NCBI RefSeq assembly: GCF_026191725.2
Contig: NZ_CP120863.1
Coordinates: forward strand, 4,506,001-4,570,000
Length of the DNA: 64,000 nucleotides
DNA from: Roseibium porphyridii
Lineage (GTDB): Bacteria > Pseudomonadota > Alphaproteobacteria > Rhizobiales > Stappiaceae
Direction: 5' to 3'
Shown: positions 39,331 through 48,147 of the stretch, piece by piece
How the letters are laid out: each line of letters begins with the position of its first letter
Numbering within the stretch: position 1 is the first letter of the stretch
Program-made: the position numbers and the translations under genes
The notes under the pieces: model-generated
The model's input: only the letters and a program-made list of their open reading frames with translations
What the model was told of the DNA's origin: nothing
Databases searched by the model: none

Positions 39331-40941
39331 TCATGACAGCGCCGAGACCACTGACGATGTGCTGGTCACACTGGCGACGTTCTGCATGGCAAAGTTGATT
39401 GAAGCCCGGTGCCAGTCCGCATTCATGGTGGAACAGGCGTCTTCCGGCACAATGACCTGAAACCCCTTGTCTGCCGCGGTGCGGGCCGTGTGTTCCACGC
39501 TCATATTGGTCCAGGATCCTGTGTTGATAATCGTGTCGATGCCGGCGTGGTGAAGATAGCTTTCAAGCCGCGATGTCTCCCAACCGCTCATGGACATCTT
39601 CTCACATACGAGGTCTCCCGGTCGCGGTTCCAGACCCGGGACCGGTGCAACGCCCCATGTTCCCCGCACAAGAGCATTTTCTCCCTTCAACCCCTGAAAG
39701 AGCGGCGCATGTTGGGACAGAAGCGGGTGGCCAGGCTCACAGACCATCCAAATGTGAATGACGGGCATGCCCTTTCGGCGTGCGGCCTCCGCAAGCGCAA
39801 TCGCGTTGGCAACGACATTCTGGTCGCGTGCATGTTGCGGTGAACCGGTTTCAGCGAAAGCACCGCCGTCCATCATGACGTCGTTTTGCAAGTCCTGAAT
39901 GAGAAGCGCGGTTTTCTTCGGGTCGATTGCCGGGCACGCCGAAACCAGAAGATCGTTTCCGGCATTTGCCGTTGCCGCAACCGGTGCCCCTGGTTGGGCA
40001 TTGCTGCCGCCAGCTGTTGGCGTTGCGTACATGAAAGGCTCATTGCGCGGCCTGATTTTTGTCTGGACGCTGTAGACGGATGTGCAGGCGCACATGAAGA
40101 GTGTTTGCCAGTCGTCACCTCCCCAATGGAGGTTCGCCACCATTTCAGGCACGTCCACCTTGCCGATTAGCAGCCCTTCAAACGAATAGACCCAGACGCC
40201 ACCTGGCGCCGTCACCCAGACATTGCCGTTGATATCAGCCTTCATGCCATCCGGAACACCGGCTTTGAGCGGATCCTTGATGCCCGAGGCGAACACGCGG
40301 CCGTTCTTGAGCCGGCCATCCTCGCCGACATCAAACATCCGGATGTTCGCCTGTTCCGTGTCGTTGACCCACATCCACCGTTCACAGGGTGAAAAACACA
40401 GACCATTCGGCTGCGTGAACATGTAGCGGTCCGACACCAGGATCGCTTCACCGCCCGGCCGATGGTCCGCAGGCAGCATGTAAACGCCCTGAAACCCTTG
40501 CTGAAGTGGCCGCGGCACACCGAAATGTTCAAGCCGTCCATAGGTCGGGTCGGTGAAGTAGATTGTCCCGTCGGACTTGACCACAATATCGTTGGGAGAA
40601 TTGAGTTCCTTGCCTTCAAAGTGAGAGGCAAGAACCTCGCGGGTGCCGTCTGTTCGAAACCGGGCAACGGAACTTGTTGCATGTTCACAAACGAGAAGGT
40701 TCAGCTCCGCATCGTAGGTCATGCCGTTGCCCTTGTTTGAGGGCCGCAAATATTCGCTCACGCCGGTTTCCGGCGTCCATTTCCGTCTGACGTCTCCGGG
40801 CATATCGGAGAACAGGAGATACTTCTCCGCCGGGTGCCAGATCGGCCCCTCCGTGAACACAAATCCTGTCCCGATCTGATTGACCGGAGCAAATTCGTCC
40901 ATCAGGTCCCGGAATTTCGGGTCAACAACAGTGTGGCCCAT
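39331..40941 (-). CDS. SMP-30/gluconolactonase fused to an isochorismatase-like domain
   Basis: 536 aa, two domains. Residues about 1-310 are an SMP-30/gluconolactonase six-bladed propeller: FTEGPIWHPAEKYLLFSDMP (metal Glu), LNSPNDIVVKSDGTIYFTDP (Asn), CERWMWVNDTEQ (Asp). It should hydrolyse a lactone. Residues about 340-536 are isochorismatase-like (KTALLIQDLQNDVM with the Asp; LVCEKMSMSGW with the Lys). The Cys nucleophile is replaced by Ser481 in TGSWTNMSVEHTAR, where the family has TNVCVE. The C-terminal domain may therefore be inactive, altered or structural. It follows the MBL-fold gene by 62 bp. The fusion is continuous, with no frameshift signs. Confidence 0.85.
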   Translation of the reverse strand: MGHTVVDPKFRDLMDEFAPVNQIGTGFVFTEGPIWHPAEKYLLFSDMPGDVRRKWTPETGVSEYLRPSNKGNGMTYDAELNLLVCEHATSSVARFRTDGTREVLASHFEGKELNSPNDIVVKSDGTIYFTDPTYGRLEHFGVPRPLQQGFQGVYMLPADHRPGGEAILVSDRYMFTQPNGLCFSPCERWMWVNDTEQANIRMFDVGEDGRLKNGRVFASGIKDPLKAGVPDGMKADINGNVWVTAPGGVWVYSFEGLLIGKVDVPEMVANLHWGGDDWQTLFMCACTSVYSVQTKIRPRNEPFMYATPTAGGSNAQPGAPVAATANAGNDLLVSACPAIDPKKTALLIQDLQNDVMMDGGAFAETGSPQHARDQNVVANAIALAEAARRKGMPVIHIWMVCEPGHPLLSQHAPLFQGLKGENALVRGTWGVAPVPGLEPRPGDLVCEKMSMSGWETSRLESYLHHAGIDTIINTGSWTNMSVEHTARTAADKGFQVIVPEDACSTMNADWHRASINFAMQNVASVTSTSSVVSALS

Positions 40942-41003
40942 GGGCTCCTCCCAATTTCACCCTTTGCCGGCGCGGCTTTCAAAGCCGTTCTCACCGGCTC
41001 CAA

Positions 41004-41852
41004 TCACATCGGAAACCATTGCCTTTCCGGCACGGTTTCCGTCATCGGTCCCGGCACACTCATCCCGAGCCGCCCGACCACCTGCTGGTTCTGAATTTTC
41101 GCGGGCTTGTCATGCACCGGCAGCAGGAAGGTGTAGTTGTTGAGGAGCTTCTTGATAGCGCCTTTTTCCTCTCGCTTCGAACCGGCATGGTTTCCGGTCA
41201 CACGGGGCTCCATCCAGTTGTTGGTGTAAACGTGGTTCACGATCTGGTCGTTGAAGTCATAGATGACATCGCCGCAGATGCAGGCGAGACCTTCAGCGGT
41301 TTCAACAATGACATTCATGGACCCCTCGGTGTGCGCACCGGCAGCTTCACACCAGACACCTGGGATGATTTCTTCCGCACCCGTAATCTCCAGATCCAGA
41401 AAGCGCATTGCCTCCGGTTCGTAGATCCGTTCGACGAGGTGCAGAATGTCAGGCTTCGGATACTGCGGATACATGATGCCGGAGACGGAGAATTCCATTT
41501 CCTTCCGGTTCAGAACCACGGTGGTGTTCATCGGAAACTTGTCGTCCTTACCGGCATGGTCGATATGCAGGTGGGTGTGCAGGATGTAGCGAATGTCGCC
41601 AAGTTTCAGACCGTGTTTGGCAAGCTGGTTCTCAATCATGTTGTCGTGAAACTGAAGGCCCCGCATGCCGAGGCTTTCCATGATCGCGTTGTCGCGATAG
41701 CCCGTGTCCACGAGAACCGGGTGCGTGCCGCCCAGGATCAGAAATCCATAGACAGGCACTCTGCGCACCCGGCCGCATTCGTGACCGAGCACGAGAAACG
41801 ATGTCTCCAGCTCGATATCTCCGTAGTCCAGAACGTGAATGGTAAGGGCCAT
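41004..41852 (-). CDS. MBL-fold metallohydrolase, N-acyl-homoserine-lactonase-like
   Basis: 282 aa. Start ATG 41852 has GGGAG 8 bp upstream; longer forms lack one. The metallo-beta-lactamase motif HTHLHIDHAG (HxHxDH) binds two zinc ions; a downstream His and Asp are in AAGAHTEGSMNV and ACICGDVIYDF. This HxHxDHAG form is shared with AttM/AiiA-type lactonases. In this operon, beside an SMP-30 lactonase, it more likely opens a pathway lactone than a quorum signal, but quorum quenching cannot be excluded. It lies 44 bp after the amidohydrolase. Confidence 0.85.
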   Translation of the reverse strand: MALTIHVLDYGDIELETSFLVLGHECGRVRRVPVYGFLILGGTHPVLVDTGYRDNAIMESLGMRGLQFHDNMIENQLAKHGLKLGDIRYILHTHLHIDHAGKDDKFPMNTTVVLNRKEMEFSVSGIMYPQYPKPDILHLVERIYEPEAMRFLDLEITGAEEIIPGVWCEAAGAHTEGSMNVIVETAEGLACICGDVIYDFNDQIVNHVYTNNWMEPRVTGNHAGSKREEKGAIKKLLNNYTFLLPVHDKPAKIQNQQVVGRLGMSVPGPMTETVPERQWFPM

Positions 41853-41896
41853 TTTTATTACTCCCATGGAATGAAAGACCGCTCGGCAGACACCGG

Positions 41897-42772
41897 CTAA
41901 AGCCGGTAAATCCGTTCGGCCGTATCGTTGAAAATTGACTGCCTTTTTGCCTTGGTCAGTCCCTTTGCCCCGTCCTGAAAGGCGGCAAAGAGATCGCCGT
42001 ATGTCGTCCAGAGTTTTTCGATCGGAAAATTCGATCCGAACATGCATCTTTCAGCGCCGAAGAGGCTGACGCTTTGCTTGATCATGAAGGCGATGAACTC
42101 CGGATCATTCTTGTGAATGAAGGTGCCGAATGCCGACAGTTTGGTCGCAACGTTTTCGCACTCTGCCAAGCGCCTCATGCCTTTGCGCCACAGCTTGATG
42201 CCGTGCTGGCTGGTGTCTTCCAGCATGCCCGCATGCATCAGCACGAATTGAACATCCGGACAGTTTTGCGCCAGGTTCGCAGCATCATCCATTTGCGAAG
42301 GAAACACCTGCAAATCGAAGCTCCAGCCATAGTCGGCCAAGTATGCAATGTTCTTTTGAACCATCGGGTCGGCAGGCAGGTCCGGTCTGGCAGCAAACCG
42401 ATAGAGCGAGTTTTCGTGCCAGTGAAGCTGCTGTCGCAATCCGCGCATAAGCGGGTAGCGCTTCAGCCTGTCCAGTTGCGGCCGGACATCCTCGACCGTG
42501 AAATCGGCATAACCCACGATGCCATGAGGCCAGCCCGAAGCATCGGCAACCGATTGCACCCAGGCAACTTCATCTTCAAACCAGTTGGGCGCCCAATTGG
42601 CCTGCACGTATACCGACTTGGTTATCCCGGTTCCGCTCAGGTCGGTCTGAAACTCATCGACAAGATAGTCGCGTTTGATTGCTTCATATGGGCCGAAAAT
42701 GCGTGGTTGTTCCGGCCCCAGTAGCCACGGAAGATCCTTCTGCAACCAGATATGATGATGGGCATCGATCAT
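41897..42772 (-). CDS. Amidohydrolase 2 family (fuconolactonase-like) hydrolase
   Basis: 291 aa TIM-barrel metal-dependent hydrolase. The N-terminus MIDAHHHIWLQKDLPWLLGP is the signature of the amidohydrolase-2 / L-fuconolactonase-like group. Further conserved parts are FVLMHAGMLED (metal His) and AERCMFGSNFPIEKLW near the C-terminus (catalytic Asp replaced by Asn in SNFP, where SDxP is usual). Members hydrolyse lactones or decarboxylate aromatic acids. ATGA overlap with the VWA gene upstream shows coupling. Confidence 0.85.
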   Translation of the reverse strand: MIDAHHHIWLQKDLPWLLGPEQPRIFGPYEAIKRDYLVDEFQTDLSGTGITKSVYVQANWAPNWFEDEVAWVQSVADASGWPHGIVGYADFTVEDVRPQLDRLKRYPLMRGLRQQLHWHENSLYRFAARPDLPADPMVQKNIAYLADYGWSFDLQVFPSQMDDAANLAQNCPDVQFVLMHAGMLEDTSQHGIKLWRKGMRRLAECENVATKLSAFGTFIHKNDPEFIAFMIKQSVSLFGAERCMFGSNFPIEKLWTTYGDLFAAFQDGAKGLTKAKRQSIFNDTAERIYRL

Positions 42773-43872
42773 GAAGACCTCGATAGGCTGAGAACATGTG
42801 AACAGAGCACCTCGATCCTGTCGCCCGGTACGAGGCTGTCGAGATAAGGCAGACAGTCCGACAATGCTTCGGTTCGCGGTTCGTATTGCGGGTCAGCGGC
42901 AAGGGGTGTCAGCCAATCCAGGCGCCAACACAGGCGCGACAGCTTTCGGACCGCTTCAACAAGCGTTGCAGGGTCTCCACGTTCCAGACCATCTGACAGG
43001 ATCAACACGGCAGCACCTCTTGCCTGACCGGCAAATCGTGGAACTGAAAGAAACGCCTGAAGCGCGTCTCCTATGCGCGTACCGCCATCGAAATCTGCAA
43101 CGCTGGCGCCGACCGTTTGAAGAGCCTGATCGGCATTTCTGATACGCAGGGACTGCGAGATGCGCGTCAGCCGGGTCCCGAATGTGAATGTTTCCACGCG
43201 ATCAGCGGCCTGGGTCAGCGCGTGCGCAAACCGCATTGTCGCTTCGCTCTGGTCCGTCATAGAACCGGAGACATCCACCAGAAGCAGAATACGGCGCTGT
43301 CGTGTTTTCCTGCGGGTCACCGGCAGATCGAGGACCTCGCCATCCCGGCGCAACGCCTGTCTCAATGCCTTGCGCATATCGATGCGGTCGCCACGCTGCG
43401 AAAAACTCCGCCCATAGGATACGCGCCGTGGCAGATCCCTTTCCGCACGCCGCGCGAGATGTCTCAGCGCATCGCCCGCGTCTGCCGGTACGAATTGCCG
43501 GCGGCTCAGGAGCTCTGCGGAGGTCGCAAGGTCGCCGGCTTCGTCTTCCTCGGCACCCTCTTCAACATCTACCTGAGCTCCGGTCGGCTCAAAGGCTTCG
43601 AGATCGTCCTCCTCGTCCTCATCTTCAATTGAGGTGGCAAGACCCTGACCGAGGAAATAGGCCCGGAACAAAGCATCGAACTCAACATGGCGCTCTCTGG
43701 GCACGGACAGCATGGCAATTGCCGCATTTCTGATATCGCGCATGTCTCGCGGCCCCAGCAGACCCACGGCTTCAACGAAACCCATCGTCTGATCCGGTGC
43801 GACAGGAAATCCGTGCGCCCGAAGGATCGCTGGAAACTCGACAAAGGGCCTGGTCGCGGTGGGAAGCGTCAT
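42769..43872 (-). CDS. VWA-domain protein, CoxE-like
   Basis: 367 aa cytoplasmic protein. The N-terminal half is CoxE/MadC-like with an acidic linker (EDEDEEDDLEAFEP); the C-terminal VWA domain holds the MIDAS motif LLLVDVSGSMTDQ plus Thr and Asp in FDGGTRIGDAL. CoxE works with the AAA ATPase CoxD in maturing molybdenum hydroxylases (shown for CO dehydrogenase). Here it overlaps the AAA gene by 4 bp and lies in the same operon as the hydroxylase, so the same job is likely for this enzyme. Confidence 0.86.
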   Translation of the reverse strand: MTLPTATRPFVEFPAILRAHGFPVAPDQTMGFVEAVGLLGPRDMRDIRNAAIAMLSVPRERHVEFDALFRAYFLGQGLATSIEDEDEEDDLEAFEPTGAQVDVEEGAEEDEAGDLATSAELLSRRQFVPADAGDALRHLARRAERDLPRRVSYGRSFSQRGDRIDMRKALRQALRRDGEVLDLPVTRRKTRQRRILLLVDVSGSMTDQSEATMRFAHALTQAADRVETFTFGTRLTRISQSLRIRNADQALQTVGASVADFDGGTRIGDALQAFLSVPRFAGQARGAAVLILSDGLERGDPATLVEAVRKLSRLCWRLDWLTPLAADPQYEPRTEALSDCLPYLDSLVPGDRIEVLCSHVLSLSRSS

Positions 43873-44750
43873 GCGGCCTCCTGCGGCATGAAGCTGTCCA
43901 AACGCTCTTCCAGGAAAGCCAGGTCGTCATGGTCCTTGAGCGCGACGCCGATCGCACGCCGGAACGCCTCCGGCCATGTCGCCCCCTGATCATGAAGCAG
44001 AGTTGCGGCCTCGGCCCATTCCACGGTTTCAGCAACGCCGGGCGGTTTGGCAAGCGGCTCTGTCCTGAGTTTGGCCACTGCCGCTGAAACGGCGGCAGCA
44101 GTTGCTTCGGCGACTGAGCTGGCCCGTGCCATCACGATCCGCGACTCCAGATGAATATCCGGATAGTCGATCCAGTGATAAACACAGCGCCGCCGAAGCG
44201 CTTCATGCAGATCCCGCGTCCGATTGGATGTCAGAACCACCACGGGAGGGCGCTGTGCCCTCACCGTACCTGTTTCCGGAATGGAGATGGCAAAGTCGGA
44301 CAGGAATTCCAGAAGAAAAGCTTCGAATTCCTGGTCAGACCGATCGATCTCGTCGATCAGAAGAACACAATCATCCGGGGAGCGAAGCGCTTCCAGCATG
44401 GGTCGCTGCAACAGGAACTGATCGTCATAGATGTTGATATAATCATCACCCGCCTGGCGAATGGCGAGCATCTGGCGTGTGTAATTCCATTCGTAAAGAG
44501 CAGATGCTGCGTCAATGCCTTCAAAACACTGCAGACGCACGACGCGGCGGCCCAGCACCGAGGCAATGGCCTTGGCGGCTTCCGTCTTGCCGACACCAGG
44601 CGCTCCTTCCAGCAGCAAGGGTTTGCCAAGGGCTAAAGCCAGGTAAGCCGCCGTCGACAGGTCGTCGCCCGCAATATACTGGGCGGCATTCAACGCGTCT
44701 CTCAGGCGGTCTGGACCGTCAATTCCGACGATGGACGGCTTCACGGGCAT
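43869..44750 (-). CDS. MoxR/CoxD-type AAA ATPase
   Basis: 293 aa. Walker A LLLEGAPGVGKTEAAKAIAS, Walker B DDCVLLIDEIDRSDQEFEAF, and sensor VVLTSNRTRDLHEALRRRC. The MoxR/CoxD group acts as a chaperone-like ATPase with a VWA partner, here the next gene. CoxD is known to help insert sulfur/copper at the molybdenum centre of CO dehydrogenase; in this cluster it probably matures the split xanthine-dehydrogenase-type enzyme whose last subunit ends 3 bp upstream. Confidence 0.9.
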   Translation of the reverse strand: MPVKPSIVGIDGPDRLRDALNAAQYIAGDDLSTAAYLALALGKPLLLEGAPGVGKTEAAKAIASVLGRRVVRLQCFEGIDAASALYEWNYTRQMLAIRQAGDDYINIYDDQFLLQRPMLEALRSPDDCVLLIDEIDRSDQEFEAFLLEFLSDFAISIPETGTVRAQRPPVVVLTSNRTRDLHEALRRRCVYHWIDYPDIHLESRIVMARASSVAEATAAAVSAAVAKLRTEPLAKPPGVAETVEWAEAATLLHDQGATWPEAFRRAIGVALKDHDDLAFLEERLDSFMPQEAA

Positions 44751-44753
44751 GGA

Positions 44754-45776
44754 TCAGCGCACTCCCTGCGGCCGGGCACCACCGTTGGCGATCAATCCAC
44801 GCAGAACCTTTTCCGGCGTGATCGGCAACGTGTCGCAACGAACGCCAACAGCGTTATAGACGGCATTGGCAATGGCCGGCAGGACCGGATTGGCACACAT
44901 TTCACCGGGGCCCTTGCCGCCAAAAGGAGCGTCTTCTGCGGGTCGTTCCAGGACAGCAATGTTGTGATCGACCACTTCACCCGGGCCGGGCATCAAATAG
45001 GCATTGAAGTCTCCGGGAGCGTGGCGGCGATCAGGATAGTAGGGTTCCGTCGTTTCATAGAGCGCGTGGGAAACACCCATCCACGCCCCACCGATCAGTT
45101 GCTGTTCGACAAGTCTCGGATTGAGCGCGCGGCCAACTTCATAGGCCGAGTTTATTTCCCTGACGGTTACCTCGCCGGTTTCGTCATCCACTTCCAGATC
45201 AACAACCAATGCGGCATGGGCAAAACACGACACCGGCGTCATTTCACCTGTATCGGGGTCAACATCTGAGGGCGGGATCAGAAAAATTCCCCTGCCCGAC
45301 AAGGTCCGCCCTTGCTTGAATTGCGCCGCAATTGCGGTATCGGCTACCGTGATGGTTCGACTGGGAGCCCCTTTGACGTGAATGTTTCCCTGACCGTCGG
45401 TGCCCAGGTCCGAAGCGTTGACTTCCAGCTCTTCAGCGGCAGCTTCCAGCAACGCCTTTCGAGCTTCCGTTGCCGCCCGGATCACGGCATTTCCGACCCG
45501 GTGCGTACCCCGGGATGCGAAGGAGCCCATGCAGTGCGGACCCGTGTCGCTGTCGGCGGTGTCGACATAGACGTCCGACACCGGAACCCCGAGCGTTTCT
45601 GCCGCGATCTGTCGCGTAACCGACTTCATGCCCTGTCCGAGGTCGATCGAGGACAAGGACACCATGAACTTTCCGTCCGGTGTCGAATGGACCAGTGCCT
45701 GGCTCGGATCGCCACCCAGGTTCATGCCAATCGGGTAATTGATGCAGGCAAAGCCACGTCCCTTGTGAACAGTCAT
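44754..45776 (-). CDS. Molybdenum hydroxylase large subunit, C-terminal half (separate gene)
   Basis: 340 aa corresponding to the second half of a xanthine-dehydrogenase-family molybdopterin subunit. It opens RGFACINYPIGMNLGGDPSQ and contains SSIDLGQGMKSVTRQIAAET, GPHCMGSFASRGTHRVGNAV and the C-terminal GGKGPGEMCANP, whose Glu is the general base of the family. It must associate with the N-terminal half encoded 2 bp upstream (TGA-TC-ATG) to make the active site. Normally both halves are one chain of about 750-800 residues. Confidence 0.88.
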   Translation of the reverse strand: MTVHKGRGFACINYPIGMNLGGDPSQALVHSTPDGKFMVSLSSIDLGQGMKSVTRQIAAETLGVPVSDVYVDTADSDTGPHCMGSFASRGTHRVGNAVIRAATEARKALLEAAAEELEVNASDLGTDGQGNIHVKGAPSRTITVADTAIAAQFKQGRTLSGRGIFLIPPSDVDPDTGEMTPVSCFAHAALVVDLEVDDETGEVTVREINSAYEVGRALNPRLVEQQLIGGAWMGVSHALYETTEPYYPDRRHAPGDFNAYLMPGPGEVVDHNIAVLERPAEDAPFGGKGPGEMCANPVLPAIANAVYNAVGVRCDTLPITPEKVLRGLIANGGARPQGVR

Positions 45777-45778
45777 GA

Positions 45779-47668
45779 TCAGCGTCTCCTTGAACCGGAC
45801 AAGAACCTGGAAACGCCAGGCCGATTGACACCGCGTGAAAATGGTTTCTCCGGTTTGTAGGGCTGTGGTGCCGGTGGTTGCGGCGCTGCCGGGGGTTGCG
45901 CAGCAGGAGGCTCAGCAGCTGCCTGCGCTTCAGGAGGGGGTGGCGTCGCTTGCTGATATTGCGGGCTGCCTGGAGGTGCCACGGGGCCAGGCCGGCTTGC
46001 CGGCGGTGGAGCTGCCGCAGGCTGAGGAGGACGATCCTGCGTCATGGCAGCATCAGGTATGCTTGTCGGTGTGGAAGCCGGTCCCCGGTAACCTGTGCGA
46101 GCCGGATCGATGACCATGTCTTCGTCCTGAGGTGCAGCAGCAACGATTGGAATACCTTGTGTCCCGGCACGAACATGCCCCTTGCTGGCAGCGCCTTCTC
46201 CAGGGGCCGTCGGGACTGGTGCGCGCCTCCGCTCTCCTATTCGTCCTGCACTGTCGGTAACTGTTTCCGGGATCTCCGCCCTTGAGCCCCCACCGCCCAA
46301 GAGAGAAGACTGCCGTGTGGCATCTGCCCCAATGCTCCATCCGGATTTTTGCGCCGCGACCTGACAGCACTCGATCAGAGCCGTGTTTTTTGCCAGTCTA
46401 CGATGCGGCTTCATATCGCCATCACGATAGGCATTGAGGATCCGCAATTCGATCGGGTTCAAGCCGACCGTTTCCGCGACCTTGTCCATGTGACACTCGA
46501 TCGCGAAATCGACACCCGTGATGCCAAAGCCGCGCATTGCGGTCGCGGGCGTGCGGTTGGTGAAGACACAAAAGACGTTCGAGGCCACATTGGGGATGGT
46601 GTACGGCCCGGGCAAATGCGCCGAGCACTTGATGATCGCGTAGGAAGACAGCCGGGTGTAAGCGCCGGCATCGAAGAAACCGGTGAAGGCCCGGGCCAAA
46701 ATGCGGCCATCTCTTGCAACGCCATCCTTGATCCGCCAGCGCTCCGCGCCGCGCGGGGCTCCGACCTGCATTTCCTCGGTGCGGTCCCACATGAACTTCA
46801 CAGGCCGTCCGGTCAATACAGCACCAAGGACAGACAGTGGTTCCACAATGCTGTCGACCTTGCCGCCAAAACCACCACCCACTGTACCGCCGATGAAGTG
46901 AAGCCGCGACGAGGCCATATTCAGGAGCTTTGCAGTGGTCACGAGTGAGAAGAACAGCGCTTGCGTGGAGGTATAACAGACGTATCTGTCATTGGTTTCG
47001 GGCGCTGCAATTGCACCGCAGGTCTCGATCGGAGCCTGTTCGATCGGCGACATCTGATATTCGCCCTCGACGATATGATCCGCCTCCGCAAAGCCCTTTT
47101 CAACGTCTCCGAACCTGAGCTTCTGATGATCGTAGAGGTCGTGGTAGTCGAACGTGTTGTTCGGATAGATCTCGTTCACAACCGGAGCGTCGGGTGAAAG
47201 CGCCTCTTCCGGATCCAGAACATGCGGAATAACCTCATAGTCCACCTTGACCGCAGCGCAGGCGTCACGGGCCTGACGGTCGGTTTCGGCAATGATGGCC
47301 GCGACAGGTTCACCGATATAGGCAACCTTGGTATCCTGTATGAGTTTCTCTTCGTCTTTGCCAAAATTGATCAACGACAGCAAGGTGTTGAGATTGTTCG
47401 GAACATCGCGGGCGAGAACCACCCTGATAACGCCGGGCATGCGTTCCGCCGTGCCGGTATCGATAGACCTGATCCGGGCATGATGGTGGGGAGACCGCAC
47501 ACACCGCATGTGCAAGAGGCCATCAAAAAGGTGGTCGTCATAGTAAGGCGAGCGGCCCGTTACGTGACCCAGGATATCCTGTCTGCGTGTCGGCTTGCCG
47601 ATCTCCTGCAGATTGTCGTCACGTTCATCGTTGAAAAGGTCTTTGCGAAACTCCACGGAAGACATCAA
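45779..47668 (-). CDS. Molybdenum hydroxylase large subunit, N-terminal half, with Pro-rich tail
   Basis: 629 aa. Residues 1 to about 435 match the first half of xanthine-dehydrogenase-type large subunits: VTGRSPYYDDHLFDGLLHMR, KVAYIGEPVAAIIAETD, the cofactor loop GGTVGGGFGGKVDS and TPATAMRGFGITGVDFAIE. The RGFG loop differs from the AYRCSFR and AYRGAGR motifs of form I and II CO dehydrogenases, so CO oxidation is unlikely. The rest is a low-complexity tail with many Pro/Ala runs (AAAPPPASRPGPVAPPGSP) ending in a basic cluster (SGSRRR), instead of the second catalytic half, which is the next gene. Starts within the Fe-S subunit stop (ATGA overlap). Confidence 0.86.
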   Translation of the reverse strand: MMSSVEFRKDLFNDERDDNLQEIGKPTRRQDILGHVTGRSPYYDDHLFDGLLHMRCVRSPHHHARIRSIDTGTAERMPGVIRVVLARDVPNNLNTLLSLINFGKDEEKLIQDTKVAYIGEPVAAIIAETDRQARDACAAVKVDYEVIPHVLDPEEALSPDAPVVNEIYPNNTFDYHDLYDHQKLRFGDVEKGFAEADHIVEGEYQMSPIEQAPIETCGAIAAPETNDRYVCYTSTQALFFSLVTTAKLLNMASSRLHFIGGTVGGGFGGKVDSIVEPLSVLGAVLTGRPVKFMWDRTEEMQVGAPRGAERWRIKDGVARDGRILARAFTGFFDAGAYTRLSSYAIIKCSAHLPGPYTIPNVASNVFCVFTNRTPATAMRGFGITGVDFAIECHMDKVAETVGLNPIELRILNAYRDGDMKPHRRLAKNTALIECCQVAAQKSGWSIGADATRQSSLLGGGGSRAEIPETVTDSAGRIGERRRAPVPTAPGEGAASKGHVRAGTQGIPIVAAAPQDEDMVIDPARTGYRGPASTPTSIPDAAMTQDRPPQPAAAPPPASRPGPVAPPGSPQYQQATPPPPEAQAAAEPPAAQPPAAPQPPAPQPYKPEKPFSRGVNRPGVSRFLSGSRRR

Positions 47669-48147
47669 CCGGTCCTCCGTGTCGGTTGACCGCTCGCGGC
47701 CATGATTGCATCGATTATGGGTTCATAACCGGTACATCTGCAGATGTTGCCCGAAATGGCTTCGATAACTTCTTCGCGGCTCGGCCTTGGGGTCCGGTCA
47801 AGCAAGGCCTTGGCAGCCATCAGCATTCCAGGCGTGCAATAGCCGCACTGTGCCGCGAAATTTTCCATGAAGGCTTCCTGGAGCGCATGGAGCTGAGGGC
47901 CGGTCGCCAGGCCATTTGTGGTTTCCACCGCGCGGCCTTCAACGGTTTCGGCCAGCGTCAGACAGCTCAAATGCGGCTCACCATCGATCAGCACGGTGCA
48001 AGACCCACAGGTGCCCTGGCCGCAGCCGTATTTCGGCGACAAGTCGCCAACACCGCGTCTTAGAACATCAAGAAGGTTCTGCGCGTCATCGACAAAAACC
48101 GCTGACGGGGAGCCATTGAGTGAAAACTGTACGGGTGTCTTGGACAT
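47665..48147 (-). CDS. Molybdenum hydroxylase small subunit, two [2Fe-2S] clusters
   Basis: 160 aa from ATG 48147, which overlaps the FAD-subunit stop (TGATG). A plant-ferredoxin-type domain with KYGCGQGTCGSCTVLIDGEP and a fourth Cys in LSCLTLAE binds one cluster. The C-terminal domain with AAQCGYCTPGMLMAAKAL and GNICRCTGYEPIIDAI binds the second. It passes electrons from the molybdenum centre to FAD. Length and motifs are standard for CoxS-like subunits. Confidence 0.95.
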   Translation of the reverse strand: MSKTPVQFSLNGSPSAVFVDDAQNLLDVLRRGVGDLSPKYGCGQGTCGSCTVLIDGEPHLSCLTLAETVEGRAVETTNGLATGPQLHALQEAFMENFAAQCGYCTPGMLMAAKALLDRTPRPSREEVIEAISGNICRCTGYEPIIDAIMAASGQPTRRTG

